Positions 44,899 to 54,103 are shown, counted from the stretch's first letter. The stretch: 64,000 nucleotides of DNA from Lachnospiraceae bacterium XPB1003 (GCA_900102065.1 FMVK01000002.1:186001-250000), one strand, 5' to 3'. Numbers and translations are program-made. Notes: generated by a model not told the origin, from the sequence alone.

Positions 44899-45765
44899 AT
44901 GATAGAAGAAAGCATTAAAGATAATTATAACAACATGAGTAAGGGCCAGAGGAAGATTGCTGACTTTATCATGGATCATATGGAAACAGCGCCTTTCCTT
45001 ACAGCAGCCAAGTTGGGAGACAGCTGTGGAACCAGCGAATCAACGGTTGTACGTTTTGCCATGATGCTTGGCTTTGATGGCTATGCTGATTTTCAGCAGG
45101 AGCTTGCCGATCAGGTAAAGACGAAGTTAACAAACAAGGCTGAGATCAAGACCAGCCATTATAGGGAAAATAAAAATGATATTTTAAAAGGAGTACTTGT
45201 AGCGGATGCACAGAATATCGTTGATACGATACATCTGGTTGATGAATCTGCTTATGAGCGTGCACTGGAGCTTATAAAGAAGGCCAGACATGTTTATATC
45301 GTTGGTATCAGAACCTGCGCTCCTCTTGCTTCATATCTTGGCTTTTATCTTAATATGATAAGACAGGACGTGAAGGTAATAAACAGTATGAATATAAGTG
45401 AGATCTACGAGCAGCTCTTTTGGCTTAATTCCGAAGACGTGCTCATAGGCATAAGTTTCCCCAGGTATTCCATGAGAACGCTTAAAGCAATGGAATATGG
45501 CAGCGAGAAGAAAGCATGCCTGATCTCCATAACAGATTCGGAGTACTCTCCGATGAATATGTACTCATCCTGCAATCTTTGGGCAAAGTCGGATATGGTT
45601 ACCATAGCTGATTCCCTTGTGGCTCCCATGAGTATCATAAATGCTCTTGTGGTAGGGCTTTATATCAAGAATGAAGATGAGGTTAAAAAGAATCTTGGTA
45701 AGATGGAAAATCTCTGGAACGATCTTCAGACGTACAGCGGAGATGAGATGACGGATGGCGGCTGA
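44899..45765 (+). CDS. RpiR-family transcriptional regulator (HTH plus SIS domain)
   Basis: A 288-residue regulator. Residues 1-75 hold the RpiR helix-turn-helix (NMSKGQRKIADFIMDH... AAKLGDSCGTSESTVVRFAMMLGFDGYADF), and 120-255 hold a sugar-isomerase (SIS) domain (ALELIKKARHVYIVGIRTCAPLASYL; the dinucleotide-like SFPRYSMRTLKAMEYG). Such proteins sense phosphosugars, but no sugar operon is adjacent, so the target is unclear. The start at 44899 follows AAAGGAGACGGCG. It overlaps the flavoprotein gene by 11 bases, so it is likely cotranscribed with the cmk-ispH-rpsA run. Confidence 0.88.
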   Translation: MIEESIKDNYNNMSKGQRKIADFIMDHMETAPFLTAAKLGDSCGTSESTVVRFAMMLGFDGYADFQQELADQVKTKLTNKAEIKTSHYRENKNDILKGVLVADAQNIVDTIHLVDESAYERALELIKKARHVYIVGIRTCAPLASYLGFYLNMIRQDVKVINSMNISEIYEQLFWLNSEDVLIGISFPRYSMRTLKAMEYGSEKKACLISITDSEYSPMNMYSSCNLWAKSDMVTIADSLVAPMSIINALVVGLYIKNEDEVKKNLGKMENLWNDLQTYSGDEMTDGG

Positions 45766-47128
45766 GATAATCGTGGTGGGCGCCGGCCCTGCCGGAATGA
45801 TCGCTGCCATAGCAGCGGCTAAAGCGGGTGCGGCAGTTACACTTATTGAAGCAAATGAGAAAGCGGGAAAGAAGCTCTTTATCACAGGCAAAGGCAGATG
45901 CAATCTGACCAATGCGTGTGATACACAGGAGTTCTTTTCACATGTTCTGCGCAATCCCAAATTTCTTTACAGCAGCATATATGATTTTGATGCAAGTGCT
46001 GTAATGGATATGATCGAAGAAGCGGGATGTCCGCTTAAGACAGAACGTGGTGAAAGAGTTTTTCCCGTATCCGATCATTCGGCTGATATCATAGCTGCTC
46101 TTGAGAGGCTCATCAGGCAAAGCGGGATAAAGTTTCTTAAAAACACAAAGGTTTTGGGGCTTGTCAGGGAAGCTTATTCTTCGGATGATGAGAAGAAAAA
46201 ATATCGTTATATCATTAAGGGTGTTTTTCTTGAAAACAAAGAGACTCTTGAAGCTGACGCGGTTATCGTTGCGACAGGCGGAGTATCATATCCCACTACC
46301 GGATCTGACGGGAATTTCTTCAGACATCTTACTTCCCTGGGACATACCATAGTATCTTTAAAACCCGGACTTGTTCCTTTAGTTGTGAAGGAAGAGAGCT
46401 GCATGAGGATGCAGGGTCTCGCGCTTAAGAATGTTTCGGTTAGTTTAAAATACGGCAAAAAGCTTATAGGGAGCGGCTTTGGAGAACTGCTCTTTACACA
46501 CTTCGGAGTAAGCGGCCCATTGATACTGGCGGTGTCTTCCGACTACAGCAGGCTCTGCGGCGGATCATCTCCTATGCTGACGGATACTTATGAAATCCGG
46601 AAAGATAAGACATCACAGCTTGGAAAAGGAAATGATTTCGGCCATTCTTCGAAGGCATATATTCATGGTGAAGAAGCCGATCTTTATATCGATCTTAAAC
46701 CTGCCGCAAATGAGGAAGAGCTTGACGAGAGACTTATCAGAGAATTCTCGCAGGGGCAGAATAAGTATTTTAAAAATATCCTTGCGGGGTTGGTACCGGG
46801 GCAGATGAAAGATGTGTTTCCCGATATATGCGGCATACAGGCTGATAAACCGGTTAACAGCATTACGCGTGAAGAACGCAGAGAGATAGTAAAATGCCTT
46901 AAAAATCTTCATTTTACGATAATAGGGACAAGAGATTTCAATGAGGCTATAATAACTGTCGGCGGGATAAATGTTAAAGAAGTGAACCCGTCCACTATGG
47001 AATCTAAACTTGTAAAGAATCTTTATATTGCCGGCGAAATGCTTGATACGGATTCCGTTACAGGCGGCTATAATCTGCAGACTGCCTGGTCTACGGGACA
47101 TCTTGCGGGCGTATCCGCGGCAGAGTAA
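45755..47128 (+). CDS. HI0933-like flavoprotein (YhiN/BaiN family oxidoreductase)
   Basis: A 457-residue FAD-binding protein. The Rossmann FAD motif VGAGPAGMIAAIAAAKAGA opens it; GKGRCNLTN, ATGGVSYPTTGSDG and the C-terminal AGGVNVKEV-type block (GGINVKEVNPSTMESK, then LYIAGEMLDTDSVTGGYNLQTAWSTG) are the hallmarks of the HI0933/YhiN family. Members are widespread; one (BaiN) takes part in bile acid reduction in clostridia, but most are uncharacterised, so no substrate is assigned. It overlaps the regulator gene upstream and precedes cmk by 33 bases, a frequent Clostridia arrangement. Confidence 0.88.
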   Translation: MAAEIIVVGAGPAGMIAAIAAAKAGAAVTLIEANEKAGKKLFITGKGRCNLTNACDTQEFFSHVLRNPKFLYSSIYDFDASAVMDMIEEAGCPLKTERGERVFPVSDHSADIIAALERLIRQSGIKFLKNTKVLGLVREAYSSDDEKKKYRYIIKGVFLENKETLEADAVIVATGGVSYPTTGSDGNFFRHLTSLGHTIVSLKPGLVPLVVKEESCMRMQGLALKNVSVSLKYGKKLIGSGFGELLFTHFGVSGPLILAVSSDYSRLCGGSSPMLTDTYEIRKDKTSQLGKGNDFGHSSKAYIHGEEADLYIDLKPAANEEELDERLIREFSQGQNKYFKNILAGLVPGQMKDVFPDICGIQADKPVNSITREERREIVKCLKNLHFTIIGTRDFNEAIITVGGINVKEVNPSTMESKLVKNLYIAGEMLDTDSVTGGYNLQTAWSTGHLAGVSAAE

Positions 47129-47161
47129 TGATAAATCAGAAATAAAGCGAGGGAGAATGAA

Positions 47162-47839
47162 ATGAGCGAAAAAGTATTTGCGGTAGCTATCGACGGACCT
47201 GCAGGAGCTGGAAAAAGCACCATAGCAAAGAGTCTTTCGAAGAAGCTGGGTGTTATCTATGTAGACACCGGAGCTATGTACAGAGCTATGGCACTGTATC
47301 TGATCAGAGAGGGCGTAAGCGCTTCTGATGCTGCAGCTATAAGCAGCAAATGCAATACTGCTGATATTTCCATCCGTTTTGAAAACGGCGAACAGCAGGT
47401 TGTATTAAACGGGGAGAATGTTAACGGTTTTATCCGTACCGAAGAAGTCGGAAACATGGCATCATCTTCCAGCCCCAATCCGGACGTTAGAAAGAAGCTT
47501 GTGGAGCTTCAGAGAAAGCTTGCTTCCGAAAAGAGTGTTGTTATGGACGGAAGGGATATAGGCACTGTCGTGCTCCCCGATGCAAAGGTTAAGATCTATC
47601 TTACGGCATCCAGTGCGGTACGCGCCAAGAGAAGATATGATGAGCTCACTGCCAAGGGTGAGACCTGCGATCTTGCCAAGATCGAGGCAGATATCATCGA
47701 GCGCGATCACAGAGATATGACCAGAGAGATATCTCCCCTTAAGCAGGCTGACGATGCTGTTCTTGTGGATACTTCTGATATGACCATTGATGAAGTCGAG
47801 AACAGGCTGATGGAGATCGTAAGATCAAAGACAGAATAA
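47162..47839 (+). CDS. cmk: Cytidylate kinase
   Basis: Phosphorylates CMP and dCMP to diphosphates, salvaging pyrimidine nucleotides. The 225-residue protein has the P-loop DGPAGAGKSTIAKSLSKKLG, the NMP-binding DTGAMYRAMA and DGRDIGTVVLPDA, and the lid region RAKRRYDEL. Length is standard. Lies between the flavoprotein and ispH, the usual cmk-ispH-rpsA neighbourhood. GAGGGAG precedes the ATG. Confidence 0.96.
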   Translation: MSEKVFAVAIDGPAGAGKSTIAKSLSKKLGVIYVDTGAMYRAMALYLIREGVSASDAAAISSKCNTADISIRFENGEQQVVLNGENVNGFIRTEEVGNMASSSSPNPDVRKKLVELQRKLASEKSVVMDGRDIGTVVLPDAKVKIYLTASSAVRAKRRYDELTAKGETCDLAKIEADIIERDHRDMTREISPLKQADDAVLVDTSDMTIDEVENRLMEIVRSKTE

Positions 47840-47863
47840 TATGTACCCTGAACGGAGAATAGT

Positions 47864-48712
47864 ATGGCAGAAGTGATCACGGCAAAAACAGCAGGTTTTT
47901 GCTTCGGAGTAAAAAAAGCTGTCGATAAAGCTTTTGAAATGGCTGAGACAGGGAAAGAAATCTATACTTACGGACCTGTGATCCACAATGATGAAGTGGT
48001 TGGAGAGCTTAAGGCAAAAGGCGTAAAAGTCCTGGAAGGAGAGGAAGAGCTTTCTTCCGTCACCTCGGGAACGGTGATACTCAGGTCTCATGGTGTGAGC
48101 AGACATATCATGGAGCTGCTTGAGGAAAAGAATATCGACTATGTCGATGTAACCTGTCCCTTTGTGAAACGTATCCATAATATCGTGGATGAGAAGAGCA
48201 GGGATCATGAGATAGTCATCGTAGGCAACCCAAACCATCCCGAAGTCGAAGGGATCGTAGGATGGTGCAGGAACGGTGCCACAGTCATATCCGGGACCGA
48301 AGAAGCGGAAGCTTTTGAGCCTTCTTCAGATCTTCCTGTATGCGTTGTCAGCCAGACGACTTTCAATTTTAAAAAATTTAAAGAAATTGTTGAAATATTC
48401 TCTCGCAAATTATATAATTGTAACATTGTGAATACTATCTGCAATGCGACAGAGAAGCATCAGGCAGAAGCGAGGGAGATAGCAGAGGCTGTCGATACTA
48501 TGATCGTCATCGGCGACAGCAAGAGTTCCAACAGCAGAAAACTCTATGAGATATGCAAGGAACGTTGCTCAAATACTTATTTTGTGCAGACACTGGAAGA
48601 TCTTAAGCTTCAAAAATGCAGACCGGTCGGTTCGATAGGAATTACAGCGGGGGCATCCACCCCGAATAATATTATTGAGGAGGTTCAAAACTATGTCCGA
48701 AATGACATTTGA
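47864..48712 (+). CDS. ispH: 4-hydroxy-3-methylbut-2-enyl diphosphate reductase
   Basis: Iron-sulfur enzyme, last step of the MEP isoprenoid pathway, yielding IPP and DMAPP. The 282-residue protein has the three cluster cysteines in AGFCFGVKKA (C15 region), DVTCPFVKRIH and NTICNATEKHQ, plus HGVSRH and the substrate-binding ASTPNN near the end. The C-terminus overlaps the rpsA start by 20 bases. In many clostridia ispH and rpsA are adjacent or fused; here they are separate frames. Confidence 0.95.
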   Translation: MAEVITAKTAGFCFGVKKAVDKAFEMAETGKEIYTYGPVIHNDEVVGELKAKGVKVLEGEEELSSVTSGTVILRSHGVSRHIMELLEEKNIDYVDVTCPFVKRIHNIVDEKSRDHEIVIVGNPNHPEVEGIVGWCRNGATVISGTEEAEAFEPSSDLPVCVVSQTTFNFKKFKEIVEIFSRKLYNCNIVNTICNATEKHQAEAREIAEAVDTMIVIGDSKSSNSRKLYEICKERCSNTYFVQTLEDLKLQKCRPVGSIGITAGASTPNNIIEEVQNYVRNDI

Positions 48713-49781
48713 ACAAATGCTGGATGAATCTTTTAAAAATATCCGCACGGGAGATGTGGTGGAAGGAACTGTAATTTCTGTTACGGCGAACGATATTGCA
48801 GTAAACATCGGCTACAAGTCCGATGGTATCGTTACTAAGAACGAATACAGCAATGACAGCACCATTGACCTTACAGCAGCTGTAAAGGCCGGTGATCCTA
48901 TTACTGTTAAAGTGCTGAAGTTAAATGATGGTGACGGACAGGTTGTTCTTTCACACAAGAGAGTTGCTTCCGAGAAAGTAAGCAAAGTACTTGAGGATGC
49001 ATTCAACAATCATACTGTTGTTAGCGCAAAGGTTACGGAGGTTGTCAAGGGCGGTCTCGTAGCTACCGTTGATGAGGTTCCTGTATTCATCCCTGCAAGT
49101 CTTACATCTGATACATTTACAAAGAACCTGAATGTATTCGCAGGTCAGGATATCGAATTCTACATGAGCGAGTTCACTCCTGCAAAGCGCAGATACATCG
49201 GTGACTGCAAGACACTTCTTAAGGAGCGTAAGGAAAAAGCTAAGGAAGAGGCTCTTGTACGTATCAAGGAAGGCGATATCGTAGAAGGTGTTGTTAAGAA
49301 TGTAACTACATTCGGTGCATTCGTTGATATAGGCGGAATTGACGGACTTCTTCACATCTCTGAGATGAGCTGGGGCCGTATCGATTCTCCTCAGAACGTT
49401 TACAAGAAGGGCGATACAGTTAAGGTTATCGTTAAGGAGATCAAGGGAGACAAGGTTGCTCTTTCTGCTAAGTTCGATGAGAACAATCCTTGGATCGATG
49501 TTCAGGAGAAGTTCCCCGTTGGTTCTGTTGTGACAGGTAAGGTTGCCCGTATGACAGATTTCGGAGCTTTCATCCAGCTTTCAGAAGGCGTTGACGCTCT
49601 GCTTCATGTTTCTCAGATCAGCAGACAGCGTATCGAGAAGCCTTCAGATGTACTTAAGGTTGGCGATGAGATCGAAGCTAAGGTTGTTGATGTAAATATC
49701 GATGATCACAAGATCTCTCTTTCAATGAGAGAACTTCTTCCCGAAGATGCTGAAGAGGAAACAGCAACTGAGGAAGCTTAA
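48693..49781 (+). CDS. rpsA: 30S ribosomal protein S1 (S1-domain protein)
   Basis: RNA-binding protein with four S1 domains: about residues 18-85 (VVEGTVISVTANDIAVNIG), 100-165, 185-255 (VVEGVVKNVTTFGAFVDIG... LLHISEMSWGRI) and 270-345 (VTGKVARMTDFGAFIQLSEG... LLHVSQISRQRI). Domains 3 and 4 are the canonical, strongest ones. At 362 residues it is the shorter Firmicute-type S1 with fewer domains than E. coli S1 (six). Start at 48693 behind GAGGAGG, inside the end of ispH. Strong terminator follows. Confidence 0.94.
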   Translation: MSEMTFEQMLDESFKNIRTGDVVEGTVISVTANDIAVNIGYKSDGIVTKNEYSNDSTIDLTAAVKAGDPITVKVLKLNDGDGQVVLSHKRVASEKVSKVLEDAFNNHTVVSAKVTEVVKGGLVATVDEVPVFIPASLTSDTFTKNLNVFAGQDIEFYMSEFTPAKRRYIGDCKTLLKERKEKAKEEALVRIKEGDIVEGVVKNVTTFGAFVDIGGIDGLLHISEMSWGRIDSPQNVYKKGDTVKVIVKEIKGDKVALSAKFDENNPWIDVQEKFPVGSVVTGKVARMTDFGAFIQLSEGVDALLHVSQISRQRIEKPSDVLKVGDEIEAKVVDVNIDDHKISLSMRELLPEDAEEETATEEA

Positions 49782-49819
49782 TAATTTAGCTTCATAAAAG
49801 CGGTTTTAAATGATTTTTT

Positions 49820-49855
49820 ATCCGGCATGACTTTCAGTCATGTCGGATTTTTGTT
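49820..49855 (+). terminator. Terminator of the cmk-ispH-rpsA transcript
   Basis: ATCCGGCATGAC (49820-49831), loop TTTCA, GTCATGTCGGAT (49837-49848), then TTTTTGTT. Confidence 0.88.
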
Positions 49856-49909
49856 ATTATATATATTGATATCAGTAATATATAAAATGATTATTGGGGG
49901 AGCTGAAAT

Positions 49910-50695
49910 ATGACCGGTAAACAGGATTATAATTATTTAAAAGAGCAAATACTAAGGATCACCGGGGTTGATCTTAATGCTTATAAGGAAGCGCAAATGA
50001 AGCGCAGGCTTGATACTCTGATCAATAAGCGCGGGTTAAGCGGTTACGAAGAATACTGTAATCTTATAAAGACCGATAAGGAAGTTAAGGAAGAGTTCCT
50101 CGGATACATGACTATCAATGTATCGGAATTTTATCGAAATCCCGATCAGTGGGAATATCTTGACAAGACTGTTATCCCGGAACTGATCGGAAAGTTCGGT
50201 AAGAATCTCAAGATCTGGTCTGCTGCATGCTCTACCGGAGATGAACCTTATTCGCTCGTTATGGCGCTTTCAAGGCACATTCCGTTGAATTCCATTAATA
50301 TCTATGCAACCGATATCGATAATCAGATCTTAGCACAGGCTAAGAATGGTATATATGCCGAGAAATCTGTTGCAGGCGTGCCTAAGGATTTCATAGATAA
50401 ATATTTTGAAAAGATAGGTACTTCCTACAAGATCAAGGATGAGATCAAGAAGAGAGTTACTTTCCAGCAGGCTAATCTGTTGGACAAGAATTACCCGAAG
50501 GATTGCCATATGATCGTCTGCAGGAATGTGCTGATCTATTTTACGGAAGAAGCGAAGAATGACGTATTTATGAGATTTAACGAATCTCTTGCACATCACG
50601 GCGTGCTTTTCATCGGAAGCACAGAGCAGATCGTTAATTACAGATCTATGAACTATGTCAGAAAGAACTCGTTCTTCTACGAGAGAGCAGACTGA
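49910..50695 (+). CDS. cheR: Chemotaxis-type protein-glutamate methyltransferase (CheR)
   Basis: Transfers methyl from S-adenosylmethionine to glutamates of methyl-accepting receptors. The 261-residue protein has the N-terminal helical domain (YLKEQILRITGVDLNAYKEAQMKRRL), the MTINVSEFYRNP segment, the SAM-binding IWSAACSTGDEPYSLVM and IYATDIDNQIL, and CRNVLIYFTEEA in the catalytic domain. Length is typical. No other chemotaxis gene is nearby, so the locus is an orphan; its receptors lie elsewhere or it may serve another signalling pathway. GGGGGAG precedes the ATG. Confidence 0.93.
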   Translation: MTGKQDYNYLKEQILRITGVDLNAYKEAQMKRRLDTLINKRGLSGYEEYCNLIKTDKEVKEEFLGYMTINVSEFYRNPDQWEYLDKTVIPELIGKFGKNLKIWSAACSTGDEPYSLVMALSRHIPLNSINIYATDIDNQILAQAKNGIYAEKSVAGVPKDFIDKYFEKIGTSYKIKDEIKKRVTFQQANLLDKNYPKDCHMIVCRNVLIYFTEEAKNDVFMRFNESLAHHGVLFIGSTEQIVNYRSMNYVRKNSFFYERAD

Positions 50696-50776
50696 TAAGG
50701 CGCTTCACCTGTGGGTGATTCCTTGAGATTAACCGATTAAGTCAATTCTAAATTATTGACCGGATTGAATATTATT

Positions 50777-50808
50777 AAAAAAGCGACTCACCGGAGTCGC
50801 TTTTTTTA
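50777..50808. terminator. Bidirectional terminator between cheR and the RNase H-fold gene
   Basis: AAAAAGCGACTC / GAGTCGCTTTTTTT with an ACCG loop; it serves both converging genes. Confidence 0.9.
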
Positions 50809-50835
50809 TCTGATTTATTTTAGATGTGGTGCAAA

Positions 50836-51987
50836 CTATGCCTCGGAATTCCCGTAGCCTCTGGAGAAGTGATCTCCGTATTCAAACATGGATGAGAGTA
50901 CGTGTTCGGCATACATATTAAATCCGGTTCTGCTGGTCTTGAACTCATCCGTCAACTCGAAGAAGATCTCTCTTGATCTGTATTCTCTCTTGTAGAAGGG
51001 AGAGAAGAGAACATCCCATTCGGGCAGGAACATGGATCTCTTTCTGGTATAACAGTTGGAAGCCTGAGCCTGTACTCTGTGTTCCTTATCCACGAACGTT
51101 GCTATGGACTTGTGGATTGCAATATCCTCAGCCGGGAGATAATAGTAATCCCTGTAATTCGAATAGAAATACTTCATCTCTTCTTCGTAAAGAGGAACCT
51201 TTAATGCACCGTCGATTCCGCTGCCGGAAAAATAACATCCCAAGCCTCTGAATGAGATCGGCTTAGGGAAAGGTGCTAAGAAGCGAAGCTTCATGATAAT
51301 CTCCTGGCAACGCTTCTTCTGTATATCATCATAATAATTTGCTTTAACGCCCATTACACGGATGGGATTAAGGAACATGTCGGGATATGCAAGCATATTT
51401 ACAACATAGAGCATTCCTTTTAAATCTTCCCTGTTATGGAGTATAAGCTCTGTAAGCAGCTTCTCATCGCGTGTACATACATAATCGTGATAAACGCTTA
51501 TAAGTTCGCCACCTGTATATCTGTCGTCACGCTCGAGACCCAGGAAGTCTTCTACGGTCTTTTGCTTAACATCAGCCAACCCAAGCAGATCTTTGTATCC
51601 CGAGATCCTCTTATAGATATCCACGCCGTCAAATTTATCAAATTGGAAAGCGAGTTCGAACTGTTCGAATTTTTTTGTGAGATAGGGTAGATCAAAACGA
51701 TTGCCGTTGTAATGGATTATGAAGCTGTAATCTTCTGCGAAGCTTGCGAATGCGCTGAGAACCTGAAGTTCATCCTCGTAGTTCTCGGCAAGCCATTGGA
51801 TGTAATGCCAGCAGTCTTCTTTAAAATATACACAACCGATCATATAGAGACTGGAGTTCCCGGGAGTGAGTCCCGTGGTCTCGATATCAAGGAACAGCGC
51901 ATCTTCCAGTGTTCTGTTTTCACCGATCAGATTTTCCAGCGGATATGAAGGCTTTATACCGGTATAATCGCCGTTAAAAGTTTTCAT
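50836..51987 (-). CDS. RNase H-fold exonuclease-like protein (YprB type)
   Basis: A 383-residue protein with a predicted RNase H-like (DEDD-type) nuclease domain. The core is in the first half: LFLDIETTGLTPGNSS with the metal-binding D-x-E, and IIHYNGNRFDLPYLTKKF, then GGELISVYHDYV; the pattern resembles the YprB/RNase_H_2 family. A C-terminal region of about 170 residues has no motif I recognise. Its function is unproven, but 3'-5' exonuclease activity on DNA or RNA is a reasonable expectation. The start at 51987 follows AAAGGACC. It diverges from the GH25-like gene. Confidence 0.83.
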   Translation of the reverse strand: MKTFNGDYTGIKPSYPLENLIGENRTLEDALFLDIETTGLTPGNSSLYMIGCVYFKEDCWHYIQWLAENYEDELQVLSAFASFAEDYSFIIHYNGNRFDLPYLTKKFEQFELAFQFDKFDGVDIYKRISGYKDLLGLADVKQKTVEDFLGLERDDRYTGGELISVYHDYVCTRDEKLLTELILHNREDLKGMLYVVNMLAYPDMFLNPIRVMGVKANYYDDIQKKRCQEIIMKLRFLAPFPKPISFRGLGCYFSGSGIDGALKVPLYEEEMKYFYSNYRDYYYLPAEDIAIHKSIATFVDKEHRVQAQASNCYTRKRSMFLPEWDVLFSPFYKREYRSREIFFELTDEFKTSRTGFNMYAEHVLSSMFEYGDHFSRGYGNSEA

Positions 51988-52088
51988 CTGTCAGGGTCCT
52001 TTCTCAATAAAATTAACGGTCTTACACCGCTTATGATAACACAAGTGACGCTATTTTCCAAAGTCATTTTTTATGGTATATTTGAGAA

Positions 52089-53264
52089 ATGAAATTAGAT
52101 GACAGATTCAATTCCGAATATGATGACGATGATTATGAGAGCTTTGAAGAGGAGTCTTTAAGACGCGAAGCTTCCGGCAGAAGCTTAAGAAGCGCAGCTC
52201 TTATCATCAGTTTTTTTCTCATAATCACCATCGGTGTCCTGGTCTGGGCAAACTCTGATAAATTTACCGGAAATAAGAATAATTACCCTCGTACACCTCA
52301 AACTGCGGTTTCCGGAGGTGCAGCTTATGCCGACTACAATAAGGTCAATATCGACGGTGTTATAACCGGGAATACCCGTACAGCTTATGATCTGGATTTC
52401 TGGGATGATTTTCCCGTGGATCGCAGGGAAGATAATGTTTCTTCAAACTCATCTGTCTCTGCATCTGCAGCTCCAAGCGAAGAGACTGATCCGGCAAAGG
52501 ACGGAAAACATACGCTTATCACACACAAAAACGGAACGGAAGAATGGGTGGAGATAAATCCGTATCTTGATAAAAATAATTATGATAATGCCGGATTTGT
52601 ATATAAAACGCCTTTTATGTGTTATTACGAGAATAATACTAAGGTAAGCTGCGTCGGTGCTTTCATATCCAAGAACGATGATTATGTTGATTTTTCCGAG
52701 CTAAAAAAATCAGGCGTTGATTTTGTCGTGCTCAAGCTTGGACAGAGAGGTTATTCGTCGGGAGATCTTTCTCTTGATGAAAATTTTCTTGATAACTATA
52801 AAAGGGCATATGATGCGGGACTGGATATAGGATTATATTTTGTATCTGCTGCCGCTTCGACGGAAGAAGCGATGGAAGAAGCCGATTATGTGCTCAATAC
52901 CATCAGCGAGAATTCGGTATCAGTTAATTACCCGATAATGTTGTCTACTGAGAAATCAGGTTCGGGTAAGAGCAGAACAGATGAACTTGAAAAGATTCCC
53001 AGAACCAATGCTGCGCTGACATTTATGAAAGCGATCGAAAAAGCGGGATATTATCCTATGTTTTACGGAACAAAAGAGACTCTTATACAAAAGTACAGTC
53101 TCGGATCCATGATAGGTTATGAAGTCTGCATTTCGGAAACGGCAGATCTTCCGACATATCCGTATTCATTTAACATGTGGGAATATGATCAGAGCGGAAA
53201 AGTGGGAGGCATAGCAGGGGGCGCGAAACTGGTCATCAGCTTCGAAGATTATTCGCTGCGGTGA
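52089..53264 (+). CDS. Membrane-anchored GH25 lysozyme-like protein with degenerate active site
   Basis: A 391-residue protein: acidic cytoplasmic N-terminus, one transmembrane helix at 34-54, a Ser/Ala-rich linker (about 60-165) and a C-terminal GH25 domain (185-391). The fold is shown by ELKKSGVDFVVLKLGQRGYSSGDLSLDENF, the AGLDIGLYFVSAAASTEEAMEEADYVL block and FNMWEYDQSGKVGGI. The catalytic positions are changed: the DVS at the first strand is FIS (F192), and the DxE strand reads STE (S286, E288 kept). It is therefore probably not an active muramidase, although peptidoglycan binding is possible. The ribosome binding site (TTTGAGA) is weak. It diverges from the exonuclease-like gene. Confidence 0.75.
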   Translation: MKLDDRFNSEYDDDDYESFEEESLRREASGRSLRSAALIISFFLIITIGVLVWANSDKFTGNKNNYPRTPQTAVSGGAAYADYNKVNIDGVITGNTRTAYDLDFWDDFPVDRREDNVSSNSSVSASAAPSEETDPAKDGKHTLITHKNGTEEWVEINPYLDKNNYDNAGFVYKTPFMCYYENNTKVSCVGAFISKNDDYVDFSELKKSGVDFVVLKLGQRGYSSGDLSLDENFLDNYKRAYDAGLDIGLYFVSAAASTEEAMEEADYVLNTISENSVSVNYPIMLSTEKSGSGKSRTDELEKIPRTNAALTFMKAIEKAGYYPMFYGTKETLIQKYSLGSMIGYEVCISETADLPTYPYSFNMWEYDQSGKVGGIAGGAKLVISFEDYSLR

Positions 53265-53275
53265 TCAGGATATTT

Positions 53276-54064
53276 TCAGTAACGTATTATCTTTGATGAT
53301 ATTTTTATTTCGGAATAGATCCTGCGTATCTCTTCTTCGCTTATATCAGCGATGTCATTTCTGACAAAGCTTTTTTCAAATCCTTTTGCGGCCAGAGTAT
53401 CGGCCGCTTTATTATATGCGATGGCTGCTGTTATTTCATCCGGATAGTCGCCTACGATATAATTTCCGTTTATATGTATACGAACCCTGTAAACGGTCTT
53501 GCCGCGGTGAACTTCTTTAGTAACACCTGCATAATGATTGACTATATCGAGATTGGAAGATCTAAAATCCAGGATATCTCCGTTTATAAAGAAATAATCT
53601 CTGCCTTCAACGGCATAGCTCTTTATCCCGTGTCTGTTTAAGATATTAACCTGTGAACCGTAATCGGCCGCAAAGAGGTGGCCTCCGCGCTTCATTATCT
53701 TGTGAGATGAATAGTAGAAAAGATCATCGGCATCAAATTTGAGTATCTCGCTTGGAGAAAGGTAATAATAGAACATCTTCCGGAGTATATATATCGGATT
53801 GGCGATATAGATCCGATTATCTCTGAAGTTGATAAGACATACCCACTTTTCAAAGGACAAAGAACATTCTTCGGAATAATCTATTATCCTGATCTCGGGA
53901 TCGGCCAAGAGACGTACCGCTTCTTCGTAAGCCTGATGAGCTTTCACGGGATCATCATAACTGCCGAGGCTGATATGCTTTCTGCCTCGGGTAAGAGATG
54001 CTCTGTAATAGACTGTTCCGTCTTTTTTTTGTGCGGTGGAAACACCTGTAGGATCCTTTGTCAT
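53276..54064 (-). CDS. AP2-domain protein with degenerate HNH remnant
   Basis: A 262-residue protein built of AP2-like, DNA-binding-type segments: residues 6-54 (GVSTAQKKDGTVYYRASL, then ISLGSYDDPVKAHQAYEEA) and 179-232 (AGVTKEVHRGKTVYRVRIHI, then VGDYPDEITAAIAYNKA). Between them, around 150-178, DYFFINGDILDFRSSNLDIV resembles the HNH homing-endonuclease core (VDHINGNKLDNRxSNLRIV), but the catalytic His position is Phe (F159). Such AP2-HNH combinations are typical of homing endonucleases; here the nuclease seems lost, leaving a DNA-binding protein. There is no intron or phage gene nearby. A regulatory or merely relic role is inference. It starts with GTCAT downstream of TAGGATC. Converges on the GH25-like gene (11-base gap). 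Confidence 0.6.
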   Translation of the reverse strand: MTKDPTGVSTAQKKDGTVYYRASLTRGRKHISLGSYDDPVKAHQAYEEAVRLLADPEIRIIDYSEECSLSFEKWVCLINFRDNRIYIANPIYILRKMFYYYLSPSEILKFDADDLFYYSSHKIMKRGGHLFAADYGSQVNILNRHGIKSYAVEGRDYFFINGDILDFRSSNLDIVNHYAGVTKEVHRGKTVYRVRIHINGNYIVGDYPDEITAAIAYNKAADTLAAKGFEKSFVRNDIADISEEEIRRIYSEIKISSKIIRY

Positions 54065-54103
54065 AGTTAAGATTATATCATGTTTTCTTAACGATGCTCA
54101 TTA

